Shown here: one piece after another, positions 32,886 to 43,740 of the stretch | Numbering within the stretch: position 1 is the stretch's first letter | Layout of the letters: each line of letters begins with the position of its first letter | Origin: Hydrangea macrophylla | Taxonomy: Eukaryota > Streptophyta > Magnoliopsida > Cornales > Hydrangeaceae | NCBI GenBank assembly: GCA_033977485.1 | Contig: CM066998.1 | Location: forward strand, 24,119,501 to 24,183,500 | Direction: 5' to 3' | Length of the DNA: 64,000 nt | The notes under the pieces: model-generated | Databases searched by the model: none | The model's input: only the letters and a program-made list of their open reading frames with translations | What the model was told of the DNA's origin: nothing | Translations under genes and position numbers: made by a program

Positions 32886-33894
32886 TGTTGGGTTTGTGCC
32901 CTCAAACCATTACTTTATATAGGAGACATTGACATTTTAATATATGGATATCAGCTTTACATTTAGTTGTGTATGTTTGTTTCATGAGATGATTGTTATC
33001 CTTAAGTATCATAGTAAGTAATGCGCGTATGTATGAGATACATACGAGTGAGATACGAATTGCTATTCTTTGTTACTTAGAACATGTCACAGTGGATGAT
33101 GAGACTAGGATATCTCATCAGGTTTACACTGTAGCATGATTAACTACCATTGGATGGAGTGATCAATCTCAATCACTAGAGTGTAACTCTTAGTTAATAT
33201 GCTAGTGCTTATAGTGCATTGATGGACCTGAGCTTTCCTATTGACACTCAAGGCTGTCAATCAGTCGATAGGAACTCATAACTTGTGTAAGGTACATGTT
33301 CTCAATCTTGAGATGATTATGAACAAAGACTGTGGATATGACTGCTTTGACTTACCAATCAGTGAGGTCTACAGAAGATCAACACCTGGGTATCTTGGGT
33401 ATGTCATATTCATAGGGTTGTGAACATATATTGTCAAGACAGAATCTACCCTCTGTTTCAGAGTAAGCATTCCCTTGAGAATGTCACCAAGTCGATTACT
33501 GAGTACTGCAGTCTTGTTGATAAGAGTTATCAACATGTTTGGTAATCATGAGAGGTGAATGGGACTCAAGGAATACAAGAAGTAATCGTGATTCAGGTTG
33601 ACAGTAACAGTTATCCGACTACCTGAATATGATTACGAATGCTGAAGGTAGAGGGACATTAGTACAACACGCAAGTCTAGTTATCGCTTCGGATATGTTC
33701 TTTTGCGTTGGAGTTCAGTTATCATTTTATAGTGGAGTAAAAGTTAACTGACCAGTTAGATAGTTTGCTGATCAAAGAGTTTGGTCACGGTAATTAACAA
33801 ACTGGTCTGAGCCAACAATAAAGAGCCTAGGAGGTCCCACTCTTAGCTCCGCCAGGATACTTGGAAAGACATATGAGGAAGTTGTCAAGACAAG

Positions 33895-34005
33895 TTTGAT
33901 CGATTGAAGTATGTTCGATCGATTGAAGTTTTGGCAGTCTCGATCGATCTAGAATGGTTCGATCGATCGAACGTTCGATCGATCGATGATCTTCGATCGC
34001 TCGAA
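33895..34005. repeat. Dyad-box array in the F 5' LTR (six boxes)
   Basis: Centres after 33901, 33920, 33945, 33964, 33980 and 33998; spacings 19, 25, 19, 16, 18. The last box, TTCGATCGCTCGAA, equals the reverse complement of the first box of the C LTR array. Confidence 0.93.
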
Positions 34006-34027
34006 GTCTAGGTCGGTTTTGGGAATC

Positions 34028-34035
34028 TATAAATA
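34028..34035 (+). promoter_or_regulatory. TATA box of the F 5' LTR
   Basis: TATAAATA in CTATAAATAGGGC, a strong plant core promoter. In the 3' LTR (near 43376) the same site reads TAAAAATA, so it is lost there. Confidence 0.8.
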
Positions 34036-34385
34036 GGGCAGCTGTGTTCTAGAAAAGGAGTTCGTTGTTTTAGAACGTCAAAAGCTGCATAAACTATTTT
34101 AGAGCACCAAACCTTCTCCTTCCTCTCCATTAGGGTTCCCACCAACCCTAGTCCTTCCTGCGAGCATCCATAGGTGTCATAAGAGTGAAGGCCATCTAGT
34201 GGAAGCTGCTGGAAGTTAAAGAAAATCAGAATTGGGTTCAAGACACTAAGGTACAACTCTTGTCCCCTCTTGTGCGCATCTATGGAATTAACGAGTAGTA
34301 AATCCTGGGCTGCTATTAAGTTTTTATAACTTGACTTTTTTGCTGCGTGTTTAAACTTTTAAATTAAATCATTTTTTCCATCAAT

Positions 34386-34400
34386 TGGTATCAGAGCCAC
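34386..34400 (+). promoter_or_regulatory. Element F primer-binding site
   Basis: TGGTATCAGAGCCAC, the standard complement of the plant initiator-Met tRNA 3' end used by many copia elements. Confidence 0.93.
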
Positions 34401-34553
34401 GCTCGTTTGGATCTATAGATGCGTTTTTGGAACACTTTATTGATTTACATGTTGATTTTAGAACTATTTTCAAAATGGCATTGTCACAGATCTGTTTCTG
34501 CAGTGTTATCGCAGCAGAATACAAATCTGTGATTGCATGGGATGCAAGGCGGG

Positions 34554-34674
34554 TTCGATCGATCGAACATGTTTTGATCGATTGAACATCCTCTGTACTC
34601 GAGCGATCGAATAGTCTTCGATCGATCGAAACCTTCTGGTGGTCGATCGATCGAATGAAGTTAGATCGATCGAG
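34554..34674. repeat. Dyad-box array in the F leader, first (six boxes)
   Basis: Centres after 34560, 34579, 34604, 34623, 34648 and 34667; spacings 19, 25, 19, 25, 19. Same code as the second arrays of C, D and C-int, and also downstream of the TATA box. Confidence 0.93.
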
Positions 34675-34786
34675 ACAAATTCTTTGTCAGACTCTCTATT
34701 TCACAGTTGTAAGGTGTTTTGAAATTAAAAGCTTTATTTTTAAAAGTATTCTGCAAATTTTTGAAATCATTCTATGAAACAGAAAG

Positions 34787-34854
34787 TTCAAGCGATTGAA
34801 CAGAGTTCAATCGATCAAAGGTTCGAGCGATCGAACGGTCTTCGATCGATCGAA
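34787..34854. repeat. Dyad-box array in the F leader, second (four boxes)
   Basis: Centres after 34793, 34812, 34828 and 34847; spacings 19, 16, 19. Two pairs at the short pair spacing. No counterpart seen in C or D. Confidence 0.9.
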
Positions 34855-36095
34855 CTGTGACAGAGAAGGAAGATGCTGTTTTAAGTTCTAATTCAGTATG
34901 TAAAGAGTTTATATACTGTGTGAATCAATAAAGTATTCCAATAGTTACATATATTTGTTATGTATGTGTGGATGCGTGTACGACTAACCCTTTTGCAGCT
35001 AGTTTAGTCACTATCTCCCATGGCACCAAGACTTTTAAATTTTGTATTTAAATTGTTTGAGATTGGTGCATGTTGTAATTTAAGTTTGGTTTGGTTTTAA
35101 GGCATATGTAAAGGGCGCTACGACTTCAATCCTACGAAAAGGAAAGTCGCACCGGTTTCCCTAGCCTTTTATTTTGTTGTTGCTATTTCTATTTCTAGAT
35201 AAATTGTAAGCTTCGAAAGAAGCATAGGACAAATGTAATAGAATTAGAAAATCCATGAAGATGGAGCAAGGAGCCTTTGTCCATGAAGATGGAGCTGGAG
35301 GCGATCAAACCAAAAAGGAGGTTCTATGAAGATAGAGCCATGGGAGATAGAGGCATCGTTTGGATGTCTTTATTTTCAATTTTAGTTTTTGTTTTATGTG
35401 CTTGGTTGTGATTGGCATTTAATTATATTGTTACTACTTGCATGCACGTAAAACAAGTTTTCTAAAATAAGATTCAAAAACTATTTTTAACGCATTAGTA
35501 AACATTGGATGTTTATGGGTAAGGTATAAAAACAAATTTTTCTAAAAAGCAAAATCCTTAATTTACCAAATCTAGTGGGAGAGGGTCTTATTTATTGACA
35601 CGCACGATCTTCCATTAACGGTTCACTGTAAGATGAGTAGTGCATTCTGTGTCGCCTCGTCAGGGGTGATCATTCCATACGGAGGGTGCATTACTTATTG
35701 GTTACTAGATGTGAACTTCTTTTGATAGGATCAATCAGACGTGATAGAGGGTGACCACCACACGGAGGCGCTACTTGAGACGGTTGTGATTGGATCTTAG
35801 TTAATGGTACACACTAGCTAAGCTATGGATAAGGGATCCCACATGGGGCATTGTTCAGAAACTTAGAGATCAAAAGGGATCGGGAGTCATAACTTGTTTT
35901 TGCAAGAGTTGCATAGCGGACAAGTCTTGATTAATCGAAAAATAGAAAATTGACCACCACACGGAGGCTTTATTCTTTTGTTTCGATATTCCGGCGACTT
36001 TGTTTTAAAATAAGAGTTTTAAGGATTCTTTTATTTCAAACTGTCAAATCCTGATATCCATATTTATTTTGTTTGTTTGATTTTCAGTAATCATA

Positions 36096-36845
36096 ATGTC
36101 TGGATCTGCATTTAGTCCACTTGCCACCATACTCACTCAAAACAAGTTAACTGGAAATAACTACACTGAATGGAAACGTAACCTTGACATCGTGTTAACT
36201 GCGGAGGATCACATATATGTCCTCACCACCCCATGCCCCGAAGAACCCGCGGCAAATGCTTCGGCAGCTGCAAGATGCGAGTTCGATAAATGGAAGAAGT
36301 CGAATGGAATGGCTCGTTGCTATATTCTGGCCTCAATGGCTGGTGTGTTGCCACACCAATTCCAATCGAATGATTCTGCCAGTGACATTATCACATCCCT
36401 GAAAAAGATGTTCGGGGAGCATGGCAGGCCTGCCAGACAGGTAGCCATGCAAAAGATAATGAGTGCAAAGATGTCGGAAGGGACTCCAGTCAAGGAACAT
36501 GTTTTAAAAATGATTGGTTATTTAAACAAGGTGGAGACCCTAGGTGCCAACATCGATGCACAGACCCAAGTTGATATGATCCTCAATTCGCTGTCGCCTT
36601 CATTCTCTCAATTTAAACTTAACTATAATATGAATCAAATGAATTTTTTAATGAGCGAATTGATGAGTTCTCTTTTGGCAGTGGAAGGGGTGATCAAACC
36701 TGGGGTCAACATTTTGAACGTTGAGAAAAGCGCTTCCTCTTCCCAATCTACACCGAAAGGAAAGAAAGGGAAGAAGAAGGCTGGTACTGGTGGTCCAAGT
36801 GTTGGACCGGTCCCTAAGATTGCAAAATCTAAGGGCAAAAGGTAA
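36096..36845 (+). pseudogene. Element F gag
   Basis: Starts MSGSAFSPLATILTQNKL at a good ATG. It contains the copia gag UBN2-type core (NYTEWKRNLDIVL, MARCYILASMAGVL, DIITSLKKMFGEHGRPARQ) and a basic tail (PKGKKGKKKAGTG). A frameshift near 36830-36840 separates it from its own zinc knuckle CFQCGEKGHWKRNC, which reads in another frame at 36879-36920. Gag would form the particle. Otherwise it is well preserved over 240 codons. Confidence 0.9.
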
Positions 36846-39720
36846 GGGAAAAGGGAAGGTGGGTGGCCAAGGCAAAGAAAAGTGTTTCCAATGCGGAGAG
36901 AAGGGCCACTGGAAGAGGAACTGTCCAGAATTCTTAGCTACAAGAGTTCAAGGTATGATTGAATCACATGTGATTGAAGTAAGTTTTATTAGGGATACTT
37001 CAAACACTTGGTGCATTGATTCTGGTGTGACTAACCATATCTGTAATTCATTGCTGGGGTTCAGATCAACCAGGAGGTGCAGTGATGGGGAAATCGTACT
37101 TACTCTAGGTTCTAGCGCAACCGTTTCTGTGGTTGCTATAGGAGTCGTAGTTTTAGAATTTCTAGACAATAAAGTTTTGATTTTATCAGATGTACTTTAC
37201 GTCCCTTCAATGAGACGTAATTTAATTTCAGTTTCTAATTTATCGAATAATGGTTATTCTTTTCATTTTGGAACTGAAGTTGTGATTAAAAGAAATAGTT
37301 CTTTTATATGTTCTGGTGTTAAATCAAATGGTTTGTATGTGATTACTCCCAATATTTCTAAAGATTCTTGCTTGGAGCTTAATAACTCAATTGTAACTAT
37401 ACCATCTAAAAGAAAAGAACCTTCCACTAATCCAACAAGGCTTTGGCACATGAGGCTTGGCCATATCAATCTAAATAGGATTGGCAGACTAGTCAAAGAA
37501 GGGATCTTAGGCTTTGGCGATTTGGTTCTCGAACCAATGGAAGTCTGTGAGTCTTGTTTAGAGGGTAAGATGACCAAAAGGCCCTTTCCCGCAAAGGGCA
37601 ATAGGACCAATGCATTGTTGGAATTAGTTCATACTGATGTGTGTGGACCAGTAAATATTAGAGCAAGGGGTGGTTATGAGTATTTCATAACATTTACCGA
37701 TGACCACTCTAGGTATGGATATGTATACCTAATGCAGCACAAGTCTGAAGCCTTTGAAAAGTTCAAAGAGTTTAGGGCTGAAGTGGAGAAGCAATTGGGC
37801 TCACATATCAAAGCCATTTGATCTGATCGAGGTGGCGAGTACCTCTCTAATGAGTTTATTGATCACCTCGTACAGAATGGGATTCTGTCATAGTTGACTG
37901 CACCTGGCACGTCTCAGCAGAATGGTGTAGCTGAGAGAAGGAACCAGACTCTTTTAGACATGACTAGGTCAATGATGAGTTATTTAGAGTTTCCATTATT
38001 CCTTTGGGGTTATGCTTTGGAAACCACTGCATACATACTAAATCTTGTGCCAAGAAAATCTATTCCCAGGACACCACGGGAGATGTGGATTGGGCACAAG
38101 CCTTCTTTGCAACATCTCCGGATATGGGGGTGTCCGGCACATGTGCTGAAAGGAAAGATGAGCAAGTTGGATTCTAGATCAGAAGTATGTTATTTGGTAG
38201 GGTATCCAAAGGGTACTTATGGATGGTATTTTTATGATCCAAGAGAACAGAAAGTGTTTGTTAGTACAAATGCTATTTTCTTAGAGGATGATTATATCAT
38301 GAACCATAAACCTAAGGGAAGGATAAATCTGAGAGAAATAGAAGGAGAGCCCTCAGTCCAACCCGCAGTTGATAACGATGTAAATCAAGAAAATACCACT
38401 TCTTCACCCATTTCCGCACCGGTACCTCGTCGTAGTGGGAGGATTATCAGCCAGCCTGATAGATACATGTTCTTAGGAGAAGTTTTTGAAGCTGTCTCCA
38501 TAGAATCTGAATCTGATCCTGCCACATACGAAGAGGCAATGTCTGATGTTGATTCAGAACATTGGGTTAAAGCTATGAAGGCTGAATTAGAATCTATGGA
38601 TTCTAATCAGGTCTGGGATCTTGTAGAACTTACAGCCAATATTAAACCCATTGGTTGTAAGTGGGTCTACAAGAGGAAAAGAGCATCTGATGGAAAGGTT
38701 GAGACCTTTAAGGCTAGGCTTGTAGCGAAAGGTTATACTCAGAGGGAGGGCATTGACTATGAGGAAACCTTCTCGCCGGTAGCCATGCTCAAGTCCATCA
38801 GAATACTCTTATCCATTGCTGCATGCCTAGATTATGAGATCTGGCAGATGGACGTCAAGACTGCGTTCTTAAATGGCAATCTTGAGGAGGACATCTATAT
38901 GCAACAACCAGAAGGGTTCATAGCTGGTCGAAAAGGTAACTTGGTATGCAAGCTGCAAAAGTCCATTTATGGGCTTAAGCAGGCATCCAGGAGTTGGAAC
39001 ATCCGATTTGACCAAGCGGTCAAGTCGTTTGGTTTCATACAGAATCTGGATGAACCTTGTGTATACAAGAAGTGTGAAGGGAAAGTGATGGCCTTTCTTG
39101 TGCTATACGTTGACGATATTCTACTCATTGGGAATGATGTAGCAGCATTGTCAACGGTCAAGGTTTGGCTAGCTAGTACTTTCGATATGAAGGATCTAGG
39201 AGAGGCGGGCTATATTCTTGGGATAAAGCTCTTTCGGGATCGCAAGCGAAAGATAATGGGATTGTCTCAAGCTGGTTATATCGATAAGGTACTAACTAGG
39301 TTTTCAATGGATAATTCGAAGAAAGGTTTGTTATCTTTCAGGCATGGTTTAGCGTTCTCCAAGGACCAGTGTCCCAAGACATAGGAGGAAAGGAATCGCA
39401 TGGCAGGAATTCCATATGCTTCGGCCGTTGGAAGTCTCATGTATGCGATGTTATGCACTAGACCAGATATCTGTTTTGCCGTTGGCATGGTTAGCAGATA
39501 TCAATCGAATCCAGGTCCAGAGCACTGGACAGTCGTTAAGCACATTCTTAAGTACTTGAGAAGGACTAAAGATTACATGCTTATGTACGGTGGTAATGAG
39601 TTAATTCCAGTAGGATATACTGACTCAGACTTTATGTCAGATAAAGATTCGAGGAAGTCAACATCCGGACATCTCTTTACCTTGGGAGGTGGTGCTGTTA
39701 GTTGGAGGAGCATAGCTAAA
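36846..39720 (+). pseudogene. Element F pol (protease, integrase, RT, part of RNase H)
   Basis: One frame with TGA at 37819-37821, TAG at 37891-37893 and TAG at 39382-39384. Zinc knuckle CFQCGEKGHWKRNC; protease WCIDSGVTNHIC (DSG); pre-integrase LWHMRLGHIN; integrase Asp in VHTDVCGPV, Asp in SDRGGEYLS, Glu in NGVAERRNQTL; RT MDVKTAFLNG and catalytic LYVDDILLIG; RNase H start PDICFAVGMVSRYQ, then GYTDSDFMSDKDSRKSTSG. It is cut at WRSIAK by G at 39721. Domains are mostly whole, so the family was active not long ago. Confidence 0.92.
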
Positions 39721-41644
39721 TGACATTTATGTGATTTAAATGTTATTTGACTTATCTGGTATTTTGATGAATAGTAAATTTACCTGTGTAGAGTAAATTC
39801 TAATAATCTTGATACTATTAGATATCATTTTGAGAACTGTGGTGAGAACGTGAGTGTCACGTTATATAAAAGGTAGGATGTGTAGAGATTCTACAGAATT
39901 TGGTTTTCGGACATAATTTTGGATCCAAACAAGACTTAATCGAAAACTTTGATAATTTATAGTTTTCATTCGTGAAGTTATAAAATGGACGTGTAAGACG
40001 TTTCGAGGGATAATTAGAAGTTTTGAGAACACACGGGGAGGTAAACGTAATTTCCGAGAATTTTGTCTATATATAGAAGTTCCAAGATATTTCTTCATTA
40101 CAACTTTTCTAATTTCAAAATCAAAAGGGAGATTTGGGGGTTTTAGGAGCTTAGAGCTTGCAGACGCAAATCGACAGACTTCTGTCTGTTTGTTTCCAAC
40201 CAAAATTCGTATATGAACTCTCCAAGGTAAGGGCTATGTTTTGATAGTCTTTAGGCCACGTTTGGCTAAGTTTTTATAAATTTCTAAATCTAGCAATTTG
40301 GGGAAAACACATGTAAACTTGTAGGTTTCGCGTAGGATAGGAGATTTGGCATTTTATTGGGCTTCTAGTCGTTCCCTGAAAGTTATACGACGATAGCTCG
40401 AGGTATAAATTTCTAGCCTATGTTATATAGGTGAAATACATGTTTTATATTTCGATGACGAAATTGTGATCCGGGCAAAAATCCATGTGTTAATCTTAGG
40501 CCCGTTAATTATGCACGCACTTGAATGTGAAAAGCACGTCTAATTTTACGCGAGCACGTAGATGTGTTAAATGAGCATGTTTATGTGCCTATGTGGGTTA
40601 AAGGGGGATTTGTGCTAATTCACCGTGAGACGTCCTCTCGAAGGGGGAGGATTAGCAGTGACGACGGTCACTTGCCGAGAAAGGCATTAACGTGACATGT
40701 CAAAGGGGCATAGGTCATGGTTGAGTCTTAAGACTTTGGATCGGTGAATGTGCATTTATTCCCTAGAGACCATTAGTTATGTGTTAGGATGAGGTAAAAG
40801 CATGATTTGTCATATATGCATATGTTAGAAATTGTGCACTCAGCATATAGCTGAGCAATGGAGATTTACTCCATTGCAGGTATGAAGAAAGGAAAGATGG
40901 AATGCGAGGGATGAGGCCGTTGGGATCAATCAGAGGAATTGGTGTATAGAACATTTCTGTAACCGAGTTATAGAAGCTCTGTATTATTTTTGGATGGATG
41001 TAATATTATTTTGAAAACCTTTTTAAGTTGGTTGGAAGCGACTTGGAATCTTGAGTTCGCATTTTGATGTTTAACAAGTTGAATTTCATGTTTTATAAAT
41101 TTTTTAAACACTTATGAGATTTTGATCCAAACGAACCCTCAACTTAATTAGTCAACGTTTTCCAAACTTAGGCAAGTTGTTATACTTGTCCTTATAACAT
41201 TGGTAAGGTTTGATAAGAATTGGAATATGTTTGAAGGGTTGCAAAGGAGTGGGGTTGTTTGATGCCTTAAGCAAATTCTGCAGCTTTGGGTAGGATTCTG
41301 CTAAAGGGTCATTCGACCGGTTGAAGGGGGTCGTTCGACCAGTCAAAATACCCTCTGCCAGAATTTTTAAACCCATTCTTCTAATGTTCGGAACAACTTC
41401 TAACTAGGCATGGGGGTACCTTTGAGGGACCCTTTGACCTATGCAACTGTTACTTTTGAAAACGAAATTCATTAAGGCGTATTTGGACATGTATTTAATA
41501 TAACCTTTGAAAAACTGCTTGGAAGTTGGTTATTTTGGAGCAAAACTTTTATTAAGGTCATTTTGGGAACTTTAATCATCGTTGGTAAGCCTTGATGGCG
41601 TGCCACGTAACCTAGATTCATATGTATGGATCCAGGACGTGACA
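39721..41644. mobile_element. Element G: probable solo LTR (1.92 kb) inside F
   Basis: Starts TGACATTTATGTG and ends GGATCCAGGACGTGACA, so it is bounded by TG and CA. Such an end is common in chromovirus (Tekay-type) LTRs (family knowledge, moderate). TATATAAAA near 39863 could be its TATA box. It has no coding region. The flanks do not show a 5-bp duplication; instead they overlap by about 220 bp of copia RNase H sequence. It contains two dyad boxes (41312-41347). Confidence 0.6.
41312..41347. repeat. Pair of variant dyad boxes in G
   Basis: TTCGACCGGTTGAA (41312-41325) and TTCGACCAGTCAAA (41334-41347), centres 22 bp apart. They fit the TTCRANCGNTYGAA-type pattern of the large arrays except for the spacing. 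Confidence 0.55.
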
Positions 41645-42234
41645 AATATAAATCGAATCTAGGTCCAGAGCACTACACAGCCGTTAAGCACATGCTTAAG
41701 TACTTGAGAAGGACTAAAGATTATATGCTCATGTACAGTAGTAGTGAGTTAATTCCAGTAGGATACACTGACTTGGACTTTATGTCAGATATAAATTTGA
41801 GGAAGTCGACATCCGGACAACTCTTTACCCTGGGAGGTGGTGCTGTTAGTTAGAGGAGCATTAAGCGTAAATGTATTGTAGACTCAACTACAGAAGCTGA
41901 GTATGTGGCTGCTTATGAAGTCGCAAAGGAAGCTGTTTCGCTCAAGAAGTTCCTTATGGAGCTCGAGGTAGTACCAGCATTGCTGTCACCTAACACGTTA
42001 TACTGCAATAACAATTAGGCAGTGGCTCAGTCCCAAGAGCCAAGGAACCACGGAAAGGAAAAGTACTTAGAGCAAAAATATCATCTAATTCGAGATATTG
42101 TTCAATGCGGAGATGTGACTGTCACCAAGATTACCACCGCTGACAATCTCGCGGATCCGTTTACAAAGGCCTTAACACAGAAGGTCTTTGATCGTCATCT
42201 AGATAGTCGAGGTCTTAGATGTAGTCCTGAATGA
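41645..42234 (+). pseudogene. Element F RNase H, right part (starts with a repeat of the left part)
   Basis: Begins NLGPEHYTAVKHMLKYLRRTK, a diverged second copy of residues encoded at 39505-39720, then continues past it: CIVDSTTEAEYVAA (catalytic Glu), LYCNNN (catalytic Asp replaced by Asn), HLIRDIVQCGDV, NLADPFTKAL. Stops are TAG at 41851-41853 and TAG at about 42016. Differences from the left copy show that this end came from another family member. Confidence 0.85.
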
Positions 42235-42255
42235 ATATGAGTGCAAGTTGGAGTT
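42235..42255 (+). promoter_or_regulatory. Element F polypurine tract region
   Basis: AGTGCAAGTTGGAGTT just before the TGTTGGG of the 3' LTR, the usual copia position (AGTGCAAGTGGGAG-type). Confidence 0.6.
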
Positions 42256-43740
42256 TGTTGGGTTTGTGCCCTCAAACCATTACATTATGTATGAGACATT
42301 GACATTTTAATATAAGGATATCAGCTTTGTATTACATTGTGTATGTTTCTTTCATGAGATGCTTACTAATCGTTAAGTACCATAGTAAGTAATTTGTGTA
42401 TGTATGAAATGCATATAAGTGAGATACGAATTGTTATTCATTGATACTTAGAATTTATCACAGTGGATAATGAGATTGGATATCTCATTAGGTGTACATT
42501 GTAGCATGATTAACTACCATTGGATGGAGTGATTAATCTCAATCACTAGAGTATAACTCTTAGTTAATATACTAGTGCTTATAGTGCATTGACGGACCTG
42601 AGCTTTCTTATTGACACTTAAGACTGTCAACAGTCGATAGGAACTCATAACTTTTATAAGGTACGTGTTCTCAATCTTGAGATGATTATGGACACAGACT
42701 ATGGATATGACTGCTTTGACATACCAATCAATGAGGTCTACATAAGATCAAAACCTGGGTATCTTGGGTATGTCATGTTCATAGGGTTGTGAACATATAT
42801 TGTCAAAATAGAATCTACCCTCTGATAAAGAGTAAGCATTCCCTTGAGAATGTCACCAAGTTGATTGCGGAGAACTACAGTCTTGTCGGTAAGTAGTTAT
42901 CAACATGTTTTGTAATCATGAGAGGTGAATGATACTCAAGGAATACAAGAAGTAATCATGATTCAGGTTGACAGTAACAGTTATCCGACTACCTATGTAT
43001 GATTACGAATTCTGATGGTAGAGGGACATTACCACACCATATAAGTCTAGTTATCGCTTCGGATATGTTCTTTTGCGATGTAATTCAGTTATTTTTTTAT
43101 AGTGGAGCAAACTTTAATTGATCAGTTAGGTAGTTTGTTAACCAAAGAGGTTGATCATGAGAATTAATAGCTGGTCTCAGCCAACAATAAAGAGCCTAGG
43201 AAGTCCCACTCTTAGCTCCGCTAGAATGCTTGGAAAGGCACTTGAGGATGCTGTCAAGACTAGTTCGATTGATCAAAGTTATTTTGATCAATTGAAGTGA
43301 AGACAGTTTCGATCGATTGAAAGTGGTTCAATCAATCAAAGTTTTGTCGTTTTCAACATCTCTAAGCTGGGAATCTAAAAATAGGGCAGTTGCATCCAAA
43401 AATCAGAGTTCGTCGTTTTCAACATCTCTAAGCTGCAGACACTATTTAGGGCTTTCCTAACCTTATAAATCCTCTCTATTAGGGTTCCTACCAAGCCTAG
43501 CCTATCCGGGAGTATCTGTAGGAGTCATAAGGGTGAAGACAACCTTGCAGAGGCTGCTGCACCATCAAGAAAGCAGAGAATCAGAATTGGGTTCAAGACC
43601 TGAGGTGTAAACTCTTCCCCCCTCTATGTATACACATCTATGGAGTAAATAAGTAGCAGATCCGGGCATACCAATAAAAGTTTCATACTTTGTTTTCTGC
43701 TGCGAATTGAAACAAAAATTTTAAACCTATTTTTCCTTCA
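42256..43740 (+). repeat. Element F 3' LTR (1485 bp)
   Basis: TGTTGGGTTTGTGCC...TTTTCCTTCA. Many substitutions relative to 32886-34383. The dyad array has only four boxes, the TATA is mutated, and the 23-bp block TCGTTTTCAACATCTCTAAGCTG is duplicated (43347-43369 and 43412-43434). Confidence 0.92.
43264..43340. repeat. Dyad-box array in the F 3' LTR (four boxes, decayed)
   Basis: Centres after 43270, 43289, 43314 and 43333; spacings 19, 25, 19. Boxes carry many C-to-T type changes (for example TTCAATCAATCAAA). The last two boxes of the 5' LTR array are replaced by the 23-bp duplication. Confidence 0.85.

Larger units (their letters stand above)
32886..34383 (+). repeat. Element F 5' LTR (1498 bp)
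   Basis: TGTTGGGTTTGTGCC...TTTCCATCA. Followed after two bases by the initiator-Met PBS. The TATA box TATAAATA is at 34028-34035, 23 bp after a six-box dyad array. The LTR starts directly after the GTCAAGAC of element E's RT, without a PPT. Confidence 0.92.
34401..36095 (+). other. Element F leader between PBS and gag
   Basis: 1.7-kb untranslated leader. It has two dyad-box arrays (34554-34674 and 34787-34854). The part from about 35260 has short direct repeats (CCATGAAGATGGAGC) and a CACACGGAGG motif near 35758 and 35953. No ORF. Confidence 0.75.
32886..43740 (+). mobile_element. Element F, Ty1/copia retrotransposon (with G inserted)
   Basis: LTRs at 32886-34383 and 42256-43740, PBS at 34386-34400, gag 36096-36845, pol 36846-39720 and 41645-42234. 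The domain order protease-integrase-RT-RNase H marks it as copia. Flanking 5-mers (AAGAC left, CCCAC right) do not match, and the LTRs are clearly diverged, so the present copy is probably a recombinant. Confidence 0.88.

Noticed and set aside
34385..34585. ORF over the F PBS
   Set aside because: It begins within the PBS and ends in the dyad array; these are leader sequences.
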